From: Muribaculaceae bacterium Isolate-002 (NCI)
GTDB lineage: Bacteria > Bacteroidota > Bacteroidia > Bacteroidales > Muribaculaceae
Direction: 5' to 3'
Length of the DNA stretch: 32,601 nucleotides
Assembly: GCA_004102805.1 (NCBI GenBank)
Contig: SCEG01000037.1
Location: 1-32,601, forward strand
Part shown: positions 8,460-15,241 of the stretch, one piece after another
Layout of the letters: the number at the start of each line of letters is the position of its first letter
Numbering within the stretch: position 1 is the stretch's first letter
The notes under the pieces: generated by a model
The model's database searches: none
What the model was told of the DNA's origin: nothing
The model's input: the letters and a program-made list of their open reading frames with translations, nothing else
Position numbers and translations under genes: made by a program

Positions 8460-9338
8460 TTATTGACGGCCGGAGACTGTCATTGCGCGGTCGATTTTGG
8501 CTACGAGGCCTTGGAGGACTTTGCCGGGGCCGAGTTCGATGAATTCGGTCGCGCCGTCGGCTATCATGTTTTTGACAGATTGAGTCCAGCGTACGGGAGC
8601 GGTGAGCTGCGCCACGAGGTTGGCTTTGATCTCGGCGGGGTCGGTGTGGGGGAGAGCGTCGACGTTCTGGTAGACGGGGCAAACGGGTGCTTTGATGTCG
8701 GTAGCTTCGATTGCCTGAGCGAGTTCGGCTCGTGCGGGCTCCATGCAGGGAGAGTGGAATGCTCCGCCGACTTTGAGCTTGAGGGCGCGCTTTGCACCGG
8801 CCGCGAGGAGTTTTTCGCAAGCAGCGTCGATGGCTTCTATTTCGCCGGAGATGACGAGCTGTCCGGGGCAGTTGTAGTTGGCGCAGACGACGATGCCGTC
8901 GATAGAGTCGCATATCTGCTCGACGGTTTCGTCGGGGAGTGCGATGACTGCGGCCATTGTGGAGGGTTTGAGCTCGCATGCTTTCTGCATTGCCTGAGCG
9001 CGTGCAGCGACGAGGCGGAGTCCGTCTTCAAATGCCATCGCACCGGCAGCGACGAGGGCGGAGAATTCGCCGAGCGAGTGTCCGGCTACCATGTCGGGGT
9101 TGAAGTCGTCGCCGAGTGTCTTGGCTAGGATTACGGAGTGGAGGAAGATTGCGGGCTGTGTGACGCGAGTCTGACGGAGGTCTTCGTCGTTGCCTTCAAA
9201 CATGAGGTCGGTGATGCGGAAGCCGAGTATTTCGTTGGCTTTCTCAAACATTTCGTGTGCGACGGGGTTGTTGTCGTAGAGGTCTTTGCCCATGCCTACG
9301 AACTGTGCACCCTGTCCGGGGAAAACAAATGCTTTCAT
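8460..9338 (-). CDS. fabD: Malonyl-CoA:ACP transacylase
   Basis: Moves the malonyl group from malonyl-CoA to acyl carrier protein, supplying the extender unit for type II fatty acid synthesis in the cytoplasm. At 292 residues it has the normal length. Seen: N-terminal FVFPGQGAQFVGMG, the nucleophile elbow GHSLGE with Ser88, Gln near 61 in TQPAIF, and catalytic His195 in GGAFHSP. The ATG at 9338 gives the conserved N-terminus directly. It stands alone, not in a fab cluster, transcribed from a TACCTTTG -7 box at 9375-9368. Convergent with the helicase gene. Confidence 0.97.
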   Translation of the reverse strand: MKAFVFPGQGAQFVGMGKDLYDNNPVAHEMFEKANEILGFRITDLMFEGNDEDLRQTRVTQPAIFLHSVILAKTLGDDFNPDMVAGHSLGEFSALVAAGAMAFEDGLRLVAARAQAMQKACELKPSTMAAVIALPDETVEQICDSIDGIVVCANYNCPGQLVISGEIEAIDAACEKLLAAGAKRALKLKVGGAFHSPCMEPARAELAQAIEATDIKAPVCPVYQNVDALPHTDPAEIKANLVAQLTAPVRWTQSVKNMIADGATEFIELGPGKVLQGLVAKIDRAMTVSGRQ

Positions 9339-9367
9339 ATCGTTGGGTTATTTTTAGATGTTGTGGG

Positions 9368-9375
9368 CAAAGGTA
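9368..9375 (-). promoter_or_regulatory. fabD promoter -7 box
   Basis: TACCTTTG on the minus strand, an exact match to the Bacteroidetes TAnnTTTG -7 consensus, 29 bp before the fabD start codon. The -33 region is weak. Confidence 0.7.
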
Positions 9376-9424
9376 AGCATTTTTTTTGAAATGGGGAAGT
9401 GTCGGGGGGGAGGATGGGGAGGGT

Positions 9425-9535
9425 GTTGTAAATCGGCGTCCTGCGGAAGCCGGTTTTTGTTGGCGGGGTGGCCCCGGAAGCCTCGCTGTGCTCGGCGTCC
9501 GGGGGTTATGCATAATCGGCGTCCTACGGAAGCCG
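9425..9535. repeat. Nested-hairpin intergenic repeat (module A, copy 2)
   Basis: Second full copy of the 110-bp element at 580-690, same orientation, with the same three hairpins and central TTATGCATAA. Differences fall largely in loops and joining bases; the third hairpin loop changes from TGC to TAC. Confidence 0.85.
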
Positions 9536-9552
9536 TTGGGCGGTGGGTTGTA

Positions 9553-9573
9553 GCGGGGGCGGGACGCCCCCGC
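9553..9573. repeat. G-rich perfect hairpin (module B, copy 4)
   Basis: GCGGGGGCG (9553-9561), loop GGA, CGCCCCCGC (9565-9573), followed by CCCTGTGGCAGGG. A diverged third copy lies at about 727-750. Confidence 0.75.
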
Positions 9574-9620
9574 CCCTGTGGCAGGGTGTCAGAGAGTGTA
9601 AGCGGAGGGAGGGTGTGACA

Positions 9621-9650
9621 AGTCGGACGAGTCAGACGGGTCGGACGGGG
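9621..9650. repeat. 9-bp GTCGGACNN array (module C, copy 4)
   Basis: Three units in register (GTCGGAC, GTCAGAC, GTCGGAC) with 9-bp period. Confidence 0.75.
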
Positions 9651-9791
9651 GATGGTAGGTGGTGGAGGGGTCAGATAATCAGGGCGCTGGCGGGTGTGCG
9701 AGCCGTGCGTCCCTACGAGGTGGGGGGAAGCGAGGGGGTGTGGATGGGGATTTTTTTTTGTGAAAATTGGTGAAAAATGTGTGAAAATTTG

Positions 9792-9799
9792 TAACTTTG
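9792..9799 (+). promoter_or_regulatory. sulP promoter -7 box
   Basis: TAACTTTG, an exact TAnnTTTG match, with a TTGG at 9767-9770 about 21 bp upstream as a weak -33 box. The 5' UTR would be about 65 nt. Confidence 0.7.
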
Positions 9800-9867
9800 C
9801 GGCCGTTATTTTGTTTGGGATTTTATTTGATTATATAATATTTTAAGGTAGAAAGGTAATTTTGTTT

Positions 9868-11562
9868 ATGAAACTTTCGGGTGCAATTGATTTCAGGCCG
9901 AAGCTATTGTCGAGCCTGCGCACTTACAACGGGGAGCGTTTTCGCGCTGATGCGATCGCCGGTCTGGTGGTCGGTATCGTGGCTCTTCCGCTTGCTATCG
10001 CTTTCGGCATCGCGTCGGGTGTTGATCCGAAGATAGGTCTGATTACGGCTATCATCGGTGGTTTTCTTGTGTCGGCACTTGGCGGATGCTCGGTGCAGAT
10101 CGGAGGTCCGACGGGAGCGTTTATCGTGATTGTCGCGAATATCATCGCCAATTTCGGCGTCGAAGGTCTTGCCGTGGCTACGCTGATGGCGGGGTTGATA
10201 TTGGTGCTGATGGGAGTGTTTAAGCTCGGCACGGTGATCAAGTTTATACCGTATCCGATTGTGGTCGGATTTACGGCGGGTATCGCTCTGACGATCTTTT
10301 CGACACAGATGAATGATTTCTTTGGTCTGGGACTGACGGGAGTGCCGAGTGAGTTCATACCGAAGTGGGGTAAGTATCTGAGCAGTCTGGGCAATATCGA
10401 TGTGCCGACGCTTGTGATAGGCGCGGGTTCGCTTGCGATCATGATACTGACTCCGAAGATATCGAAGAAGCTGCCCGGGGCACTGATAGCCATAATCATA
10501 GCTACGGTGGGACTGTGGCTGCTGAATCTGACCGGCGACGCATTTGAGGGAGTGGCGACTATCGGAAGCCGTTTCGGCGAGATGTCGACGGATATACCTA
10601 CGCCCCACGGGTTCAAGCTTGATATGGCAACGATAAACATGCTTCTGCCGTCGGCGTTTACGATTGCGGTGCTTGGTGCGATAGAGTCGCTGCTGTCGGC
10701 TACGGTGGCCGACGGTGTGACGGGATCGCGGACGAATTCGAACACAGAGCTTATCGGCCAGGGTGTGGCAAATATCGTGGTTCCGCTGTTTGGCGGAATA
10801 CCTGTGACGGGAGCCATAGCGCGCACGATGACGAATATCACGAACGGCGGCCGCACACCGGTGGCGGGTATCATACATGCCGTGGTGCTGTTGCTGATAT
10901 TCCTGTTTCTGATGCCTCTGATCAATATGATACCGATGGCGTGTCTGGCCGCGGTGCTTATCATGGTGGCGTATAATATGAGTGGCTGGCGCACGATCGT
11001 GCATATCTGCAAGGCTCCGATGAGCGATATCTCGGTGCTTCTGGTGACGTTTGTGCTTACGGTGATATTTGACCTGACGATTGCGATCGAGATAGGATTG
11101 CTGCTGGCAGTGGTGCTTTTCCTGCGCCGCGTGATGCAGAATTCGGAGATCAAGGTTTATTCGGAGAAGCTTGATGTGGCTGAGGGTACGGATTCGGACA
11201 ACCATGAGGTGCTCGATGTGGCGAAGGGAGTGTCGGTTTATGAGATAGACGGACCGTTTTTCTTCGGTATCGCAACGAAGTTTGACGAGCTTATGCGTTC
11301 GAGTCTTGCCGACAAGCCGGTTGTGAGAATCATAAGGATGCGCAAGGTTTCGTTTATCGATGCGACGGGTCTGCACAATCTTGAGATACTTGTGGCGTCA
11401 TCGAAGTCGGAGGGAATCGAGGTTGTGCTGTCGGGCGTGCATGACAATGTGCGTGCCACGCTTGAGCATGCTGGCTTCGACAAGCTGTTGCCTGCGGATC
11501 ATGTGTGCGACCATATCACGAAGGCTGTGGCGATGGCTAACAGTATTGTAAAAAATAGATAA
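9868..11562 (+). CDS. SulP-family inorganic anion transporter with STAS domain
   Basis: An inner-membrane carrier of 564 residues from the SLC26/SulP family, which moves anions such as sulfate or bicarbonate. The first about 410 residues are a run of hydrophobic helices with the family hallmarks VALPLAIAFGIASGV and a conserved QIGGPTGAF loop. The last about 130 residues are a cytoplasmic STAS domain (EIDGPFFFG ... VSFIDATGLHNLE) that regulates transport. The ATG at 9868 is preferred over an in-frame TTG two codons earlier. No carbonic anhydrase or sulfate-assimilation gene is adjacent, so the substrate cannot be read from context. A promoter precedes it, and the next gene has its own promoter. 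Confidence 0.94.
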   Translation: MKLSGAIDFRPKLLSSLRTYNGERFRADAIAGLVVGIVALPLAIAFGIASGVDPKIGLITAIIGGFLVSALGGCSVQIGGPTGAFIVIVANIIANFGVEGLAVATLMAGLILVLMGVFKLGTVIKFIPYPIVVGFTAGIALTIFSTQMNDFFGLGLTGVPSEFIPKWGKYLSSLGNIDVPTLVIGAGSLAIMILTPKISKKLPGALIAIIIATVGLWLLNLTGDAFEGVATIGSRFGEMSTDIPTPHGFKLDMATINMLLPSAFTIAVLGAIESLLSATVADGVTGSRTNSNTELIGQGVANIVVPLFGGIPVTGAIARTMTNITNGGRTPVAGIIHAVVLLLIFLFLMPLINMIPMACLAAVLIMVAYNMSGWRTIVHICKAPMSDISVLLVTFVLTVIFDLTIAIEIGLLLAVVLFLRRVMQNSEIKVYSEKLDVAEGTDSDNHEVLDVAKGVSVYEIDGPFFFGIATKFDELMRSSLADKPVVRIIRMRKVSFIDATGLHNLEILVASSKSEGIEVVLSGVHDNVRATLEHAGFDKLLPADHVCDHITKAVAMANSIVKNR

Positions 11563-11586
11563 AAGCGAAAAAAATTCAAAAAAAAA

Positions 11587-11616
11587 TTTGCAAATGAAAA
11601 AAAATGCTTAACTTTG
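11587..11616 (+). promoter_or_regulatory. Promoter of the small Cys-rich lipoprotein
   Basis: TTTG (11587-11590), 18-bp spacer, TAACTTTG (11609-11616): a near-ideal Bacteroidetes promoter. The perfect 14-bp palindrome AACTTTGCAAAGTT (11610-11623) overlaps the -7 box and could be an operator. Confidence 0.8.
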
Positions 11617-11669
11617 CAAAGTTTTTGAAGCACAAATTATTGTTTTATTATTTTAATTCTTAAGAAAAA

Positions 11670-11876
11670 ATGAAAAAAGTATTTTTGTCACTCGCTGTGC
11701 TTGCTTCTGTAGCAATGGTATCATGTGGTAAGAAAGCTGCTGAAAACGCAGAAGCAGCTGAAGCAAAAGTTGAGAATGCAGATTCAACTGTATGCAACAA
11801 CGATTCTTGCAACAAGTGCGACACTGCAGTTGTTGTTGACTCTACTGTAGTTGTTGACTCTACTGTAGTTGCTTAA
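11670..11876 (+). CDS. Small Cys-rich lipoprotein
   Basis: A 68-residue protein with a lipoprotein signal peptide (lipobox AMVSC, lipidated Cys19), so about 50 residues are anchored at a membrane surface. The mature part is an Ala/Glu-rich stretch, a cysteine cluster C-x4-C-x2-C (CNNDSCNKC), then VVDSTV repeated twice. That repeat is a perfect 18-bp DNA duplication (11832-11849 and 11850-11867). Codons are A/T-ending (gaa, gca, gtt, act), unlike the G-rich codons of both neighbours; with the strong promoter and terminator this suggests high expression. No known family recognised. The cysteines could bind metal or form disulfides; this is inference. Confidence 0.85.
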   Translation: MKKVFLSLAVLASVAMVSCGKKAAENAEAAEAKVENADSTVCNNDSCNKCDTAVVVDSTVVVDSTVVA

Positions 11877-11904
11877 TTAGGTATAGCGAATACTGAAACA
11901 GCAT

Positions 11905-11940
11905 AAAAGGGGCTGCGCCAAGGCGCGGCCCCTTTTTTTT
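11905..11940 (+). terminator. Terminator of the small lipoprotein gene
   Basis: A 15-bp stem including the flanking A/T (11905-11919 with 11922-11936, one G-U pair), very short loop, and a T-run to 11940. Confidence 0.92.
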
Positions 11941-11964
11941 TGTGTCGGGGGCAGGTGGAGGACC

Positions 11965-11990
11965 AGTCGGACTGGTCGGACGAGTCGGAA
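11965..11990. repeat. 9-bp GTCGGACNN array (module C, copy 5)
   Basis: GTCGGAC, GTCGGAC, GTCGGAA at 9-bp intervals, just downstream of a terminator. Confidence 0.75.
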
Positions 11991-12037
11991 GAGGAGAGTG
12001 AGGTCGTTAGGGTCGTTAAGGAATTGGAAGTGGGTGG

Positions 12038-12063
12038 TGTAAATCGGCGTCCTGCGGAAGCCG
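12038..12063. repeat. Truncated module A (first hairpin only)
   Basis: GTAAATCGGCGTCCTGCGGA followed by AGCCG, identical to the first 25-26 bp of module A copy 2, then divergent. It shows that the first hairpin can occur alone. Confidence 0.75.
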
Positions 12064-12186
12064 AGGTGGGTTGGTTGGTGTAGGTGGTGGGAACATTTTG
12101 TTTTGTGGGGCGTTTTTGTTTTATATCATGTGTTATTATGTGATGTAGTTTATTAAGTTAATTAACGCTCTTAAAAAATCACTGTT

Positions 12187-13254
12187 ATGTTTTCACAAAA
12201 ACGCGGGCACATGCTGCACGGTGTGTTGCTCATAGCTCTGTTTTCGTGTGCGGCTTTCTATATCGGGAGCGCGCATGTGTTTACGGCTCTCTCTATCAGC
12301 CCTCTTATCATAGGTATCATACTTGGTATGATTTATGCCAATCTGCTCAGGATGCATCTGCCTGAGACGTGGGTGCCGGGTATACAGTTCTGCTCTAAGC
12401 GGCTGCTGCGTATCGGTATCATATTATATGGTTTCAGGCTTACGTTTCAGGATATCGCGGCAGTTGGTGTGGCCGGAGTGACGGTTGATGCGATTATTGT
12501 TGCAGTCACGATTGTCGGCGGGTATTTCGTGGGGCGTGCGCTTAAGATGGACAAGGATACGGCGATGCTGGTGTCGATAGGCAGCGGTGTGTGTGGGGCG
12601 GCGGCTGTGCTTGGCGCCGAGGCTACGATGAAGTCGAAGCCGTATAAAACGGCGGTGGCAGTGGCTACGGTTGTGATTTTCGGCACGGTGGCGATGTTTC
12701 TGTATCCGGTCGGGTTTCAGTCGGGTCTGCTTGATCTGACGCCGGCGGAGATGGGTATATTCAGCGGGTCGACGCTGCATGAGGTGGCTCACGCTGTTGG
12801 CGCGGGCAATGCGCTTGGCAGCGATATAGCGTCGACGACGGTGATTGTGAAGATGATACGTGTGATGATGCTTGTGCCGGTGCTTTTGCTGCTTGGAGTG
12901 TGGGCTGCGCGGCGTGCGAGGGTCGTTGGAGCGGGTGCTTCGGCGGAGAAGGGTAAGGTGACTGTGCCGTGGTTTGCTTTCGGATTTCTGCTTGTGATCG
13001 GCATCAATTCGCTGTCGGTGTATCTCAACACGCTGTCGACGCCTGTGGGAATACCGGCGTGGGGCAGCGATCTGATCAATTATGTAGATACTTTTCTGCT
13101 GACGATGGCGATGGTGGCTCTTGGCGCGGAGACGAGTTTCGACAAGTTTAAGAAGGCGGGGGCGAAGCCGTTTATCCTTGCGGGCATATTGTTTGTGTGG
13201 CTTGTGGGCGGCGGATATGTTCTGGCCAAGTATCTTGCTCCGGCGCTGATGTAG
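12187..13254 (+). CDS. YeiH/UPF0324-family membrane transporter
   Basis: An integral membrane protein of 355 residues from the YeiH (UPF0324, putative sulfate exporter) family. About ten hydrophobic segments are visible. Family landmarks: SPLIIGIILGMIYAN near the start, RIGIILYGFRLTF, the conserved GSGVCGAAAVLGAE segment, and STLHEVAHAVGAG with a His-Glu pair in mid-protein. The transported compound is not firmly known for the family; some members have been linked to sulfonate or sulfate-related export. A SulP gene lies 0.6 kb upstream but in a separate transcript. ATG at 12187 gives a normal N-terminus. Confidence 0.9.
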   Translation: MFSQKRGHMLHGVLLIALFSCAAFYIGSAHVFTALSISPLIIGIILGMIYANLLRMHLPETWVPGIQFCSKRLLRIGIILYGFRLTFQDIAAVGVAGVTVDAIIVAVTIVGGYFVGRALKMDKDTAMLVSIGSGVCGAAAVLGAEATMKSKPYKTAVAVATVVIFGTVAMFLYPVGFQSGLLDLTPAEMGIFSGSTLHEVAHAVGAGNALGSDIASTTVIVKMIRVMMLVPVLLLLGVWAARRARVVGAGASAEKGKVTVPWFAFGFLLVIGINSLSVYLNTLSTPVGIPAWGSDLINYVDTFLLTMAMVALGAETSFDKFKKAGAKPFILAGILFVWLVGGGYVLAKYLAPALM

Positions 13255-13278
13255 GCTGCCGGCATAAAGGGAAAAAAG

Positions 13279-13312
13279 AAGCCGCGCTTGCTCCGGGCAG
13301 GCGCGGCTTTTG
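13279..13312. terminator. Bidirectional terminator between yeiH-like gene and gpmI
   Basis: AAGCCGCGC (13279-13287) pairs with GCGCGGCTT (13301-13309). T residues follow on the plus strand and an A-rich stretch (T-rich on the minus strand) precedes, so it can end both convergent transcripts. Confidence 0.85.
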
Positions 13313-13344
13313 GTGTGTGTATGTATCCGCTATGGATGCAGCGG

Positions 13345-14862
13345 TCAGTCGGCGATGAGGTTGTGTCCTGTCATTTCGTCGGGCTGTGGCAATCCCATGA
13401 TGTGGAGGATTGTGGGGGCTACGTCGGCGAGGATGCCGTCGGCGATGCGGGCGTTTTTGTCGGAAGTGACGTAGACGCAGGGGACGGGGTTGAGAGAGTG
13501 GGCTGTGTTGGGAGTGCCGTCGGGGTTGATCGCGTTGTCGGCGTTGCCGTGGTCGGCGATGATTATAACTTCGTAGTCAGCATCTTTTGCGGCTTCGACA
13601 GTTTCGTTGACGCACTGGTCGACGGCTTTGACGGCTTTCTGGATAGCTTCATAAACGCCAGTGTGGCCTACCATGTCGCCGTTGGCGAAGTTGACGACGA
13701 TGAAGTCGAATTTCTGTGAGCGGATAGCTTCGACGAGTCTGTCTTTGACTTCGAAGGCGCTCATCTCGGGCTTGAGGTCGTAGGTGGCTACTTTGGGAGA
13801 TGCGACGAGGATGCGCTCTTCACCTTCATAGGGGGCTTCGCGGCCGCCGTTGAAGAAGAAAGTGACGTGAGCGTATTTCTCGGTCTCGGCGATGTGAAGC
13901 TGTTTTTTGCCGAGCGAGGAGAGGTATTCGCCGAGAGTGTTGTCGACATTTTCTTTGTCGAAGAGGATGTGTACGCCGGTGAATGAAGCGTCGTAGGGGG
14001 TCATGCAGTAATACTGGAGTCCGGGGATGGTGTGCATGCCTTCCTCGGGCATGTCATGCTGCGTGAGCACTACGGTGAGCTCTTTTGCGCGGTCGTTGCG
14101 GTAGTTGAAGAAGATGACAGCGTCGCCATCTTTAATGGTGCCGTCGACAGATGCGTTGTTGATCGGTTTTACGAATTCGTCGGTCACGTCAGCGTCGTAG
14201 GAATCCTGCATTGCCTGCACCATATCGGTGGCCTGTGTGCCCTGTCCGTTGACGAGGAGGTCGTAGGCTACTTTGACGCGGTCCCAGCGTTTGTCGCGGT
14301 CCATTGCGTAGTAGCGGCCGATTATAGAGGCAATAGAGCCGGTTGATTTGTCGAGGTGAGCCTGGAGCGCCTCGATGAAGCCTTTGCCCGAGCGGGGGTC
14401 AGTGTCACGGCCGTCCATGAAGCAGTGGATGTAGACTTTTTCGAGGCCGTATTGCTTAGCGATGTCGCAGAGGGCGAAAAGGTGGTCGAGCGAAGAGTGA
14501 ACGCCGCCGTCGGAGGTGAGTCCCATGAGATGGAGCGCTTTGCCGGAGTTTTTGGCGTAGGAGTAGGCTTCTTTAATCTGCGGATTGTCGAGAATTGTGC
14601 CCTCTTTGATTGCCTTGTTGATCTTTACGAGGTCCTGGTAAAGGACACGTCCGGCGCCGATGTTGAGGTGTCCGACTTCGGAGTTGCCCATCTGTCCGTC
14701 GGGGAGGCCGACGTTTTCGCCGCTTGCCTGAAGCTCGGAGTTGGGATATTGGTTAATGAGCGAGTCCCAGTAGGGGGTGGGAGTAGAGTAGATAGCGTCG
14801 CTTTTCGAGTGGTTGCCGATGCCCCAACCGTCGAGGATCATCAGCAGAGCTTTCTTTGCCAT
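13345..14862 (-). CDS. gpmI: 2,3-bisphosphoglycerate-independent phosphoglycerate mutase
   Basis: Interconverts 3- and 2-phosphoglycerate in glycolysis and gluconeogenesis, using two metal ions (typically manganese) and a phosphoserine intermediate. At 505 residues it has the usual length. Seen: LMILDGWG (metal-binding Asp11), [16 protein letters not shown] with nucleophile Ser61, [19 protein letters not shown], and near the C-terminus IADHGNAD and a further metal-binding His region ([10 protein letters not shown]). The start at 14862 gives the family N-terminus. It has a perfect -7 box upstream and appears to be a single-gene transcript. Confidence 0.97.
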   Translation of the reverse strand: MAKKALLMILDGWGIGNHSKSDAIYSTPTPYWDSLINQYPNSELQASGENVGLPDGQMGNSEVGHLNIGAGRVLYQDLVKINKAIKEGTILDNPQIKEAYSYAKNSGKALHLMGLTSDGGVHSSLDHLFALCDIAKQYGLEKVYIHCFMDGRDTDPRSGKGFIEALQAHLDKSTGSIASIIGRYYAMDRDKRWDRVKVAYDLLVNGQGTQATDMVQAMQDSYDADVTDEFVKPINNASVDGTIKDGDAVIFFNYRNDRAKELTVVLTQHDMPEEGMHTIPGLQYYCMTPYDASFTGVHILFDKENVDNTLGEYLSSLGKKQLHIAETEKYAHVTFFFNGGREAPYEGEERILVASPKVATYDLKPEMSAFEVKDRLVEAIRSQKFDFIVVNFANGDMVGHTGVYEAIQKAVKAVDQCVNETVEAAKDADYEVIIIADHGNADNAINPDGTPNTAHSLNPVPCVYVTSDKNARIADGILADVAPTILHIMGLPQPDEMTGHNLIAD

Positions 14863-14920
14863 AATATAATTGATTTTTAAGTTGTTGCTTTTGCGGGGAC
14901 ACCGTCGGGCGTCCGAAGCG

Positions 14921-14928
14921 CAAAGTTA
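14921..14928 (-). promoter_or_regulatory. gpmI promoter -7 box
   Basis: TAACTTTG on the minus strand, an exact TAnnTTTG match, giving a 5' UTR of about 50 nt. No strong -33 box. Confidence 0.75.
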
Positions 14929-14984
14929 CGAAATAATTTTGAAAATTGTCGGTGTTGCGGGTCACTAATTATCAGTGCCTACGC

Positions 14985-15015
14985 AAAAGAGAGGAGCCCG
15001 AAAGGTTCCTCTCTT
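14985..15015 (-). terminator. Terminator of the candidate RNA upstream of gpmI
   Basis: A 12-bp stem (14987-14998 with 15004-15015, one G-U pair) and 5-base loop. Reading leftward on the minus strand it is followed by TTTT, so it terminates transcripts coming from the recQ side, before the gpmI promoter. Confidence 0.8.
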
Positions 15016-15195
15016 CACGTTTCAACTATTTATTTATGAGAGCCTAAATATCCAGTATCACTACTCGATACAAAGGACGAGGGATGCTGATTATGTAGTG
15101 ACCCCGGGCCGGTAGGCCGCGTAGGCGGAGTCCCGCTCTCGTTTCCCGGGTTTTATTATAATAACAAGCCCGGGCGAGGAAGGGTGGAGGGAAAT
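14985..15195 (-). ncRNA. Candidate structured noncoding RNA, about 210 nt
   Basis: The gap between recQ and gpmI holds no coding frame but dense complementarity on the minus strand: a long hairpin at 15138-15178 (CTCG and CCCGGG pairing with CCCGGG and CGAG around an AT-rich inner stem), a GC-rich GCGGGACTCCGC / GGCCTACCGGCC region at about 15103-15136, a 7-bp helix TCACTAC/GTAGTGA (15058-15064 with 15095-15101), and the terminator. A TACCTTTT box at 15208-15201 differs from TAnnTTTG by one base. Size would fit a 6S-type RNA such as the Bacteroidales-1 class, but I cannot align it to one. It could instead be the structured 3' UTR of recQ. Confidence 0.5.
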
Positions 15196-15241
15196 CAGCT
15201 AAAAGGTATTAAAGTATGTTAGAGAAACGGGGGTGGAAATG

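Larger units (their letters stand above)
9339..9867. other. Divergent fabD/sulP spacer filled with repeats
   Basis: About 530 bp between divergent genes. Promoter boxes sit at each edge (9368-9375 minus, 9792-9799 plus); the middle is repeat DNA of the same kinds, in a similar order, as after the rRNA operon: module A, then module B, then module C. Near 9700 is the motif GAGCCGTGCGTCCCTAC, which looks like half of another palindromic intergenic repeat. The open frame at 9358-9618 is a translation of these repeats and shares a peptide with the false frame at 346-786. Confidence 0.7.
11877..12186. other. Spacer before the YeiH-family gene
   Basis: About 310 bp holding, in order, the terminator, a 9-bp repeat array, a GGTCGTTAGGGTCGTTAAGGAA stretch resembling GGTCATTAATGAA near 264, a truncated module A, and an AT-rich leader to the next gene in which I see no convincing promoter box. 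Confidence 0.55.

Noticed and set aside
9904..11376. Two long minus-strand frames (490 and 409 codons) opposite sulP
   Set aside because: Both are shadows caused by codon bias; the sense strand encodes a complete SulP transporter.
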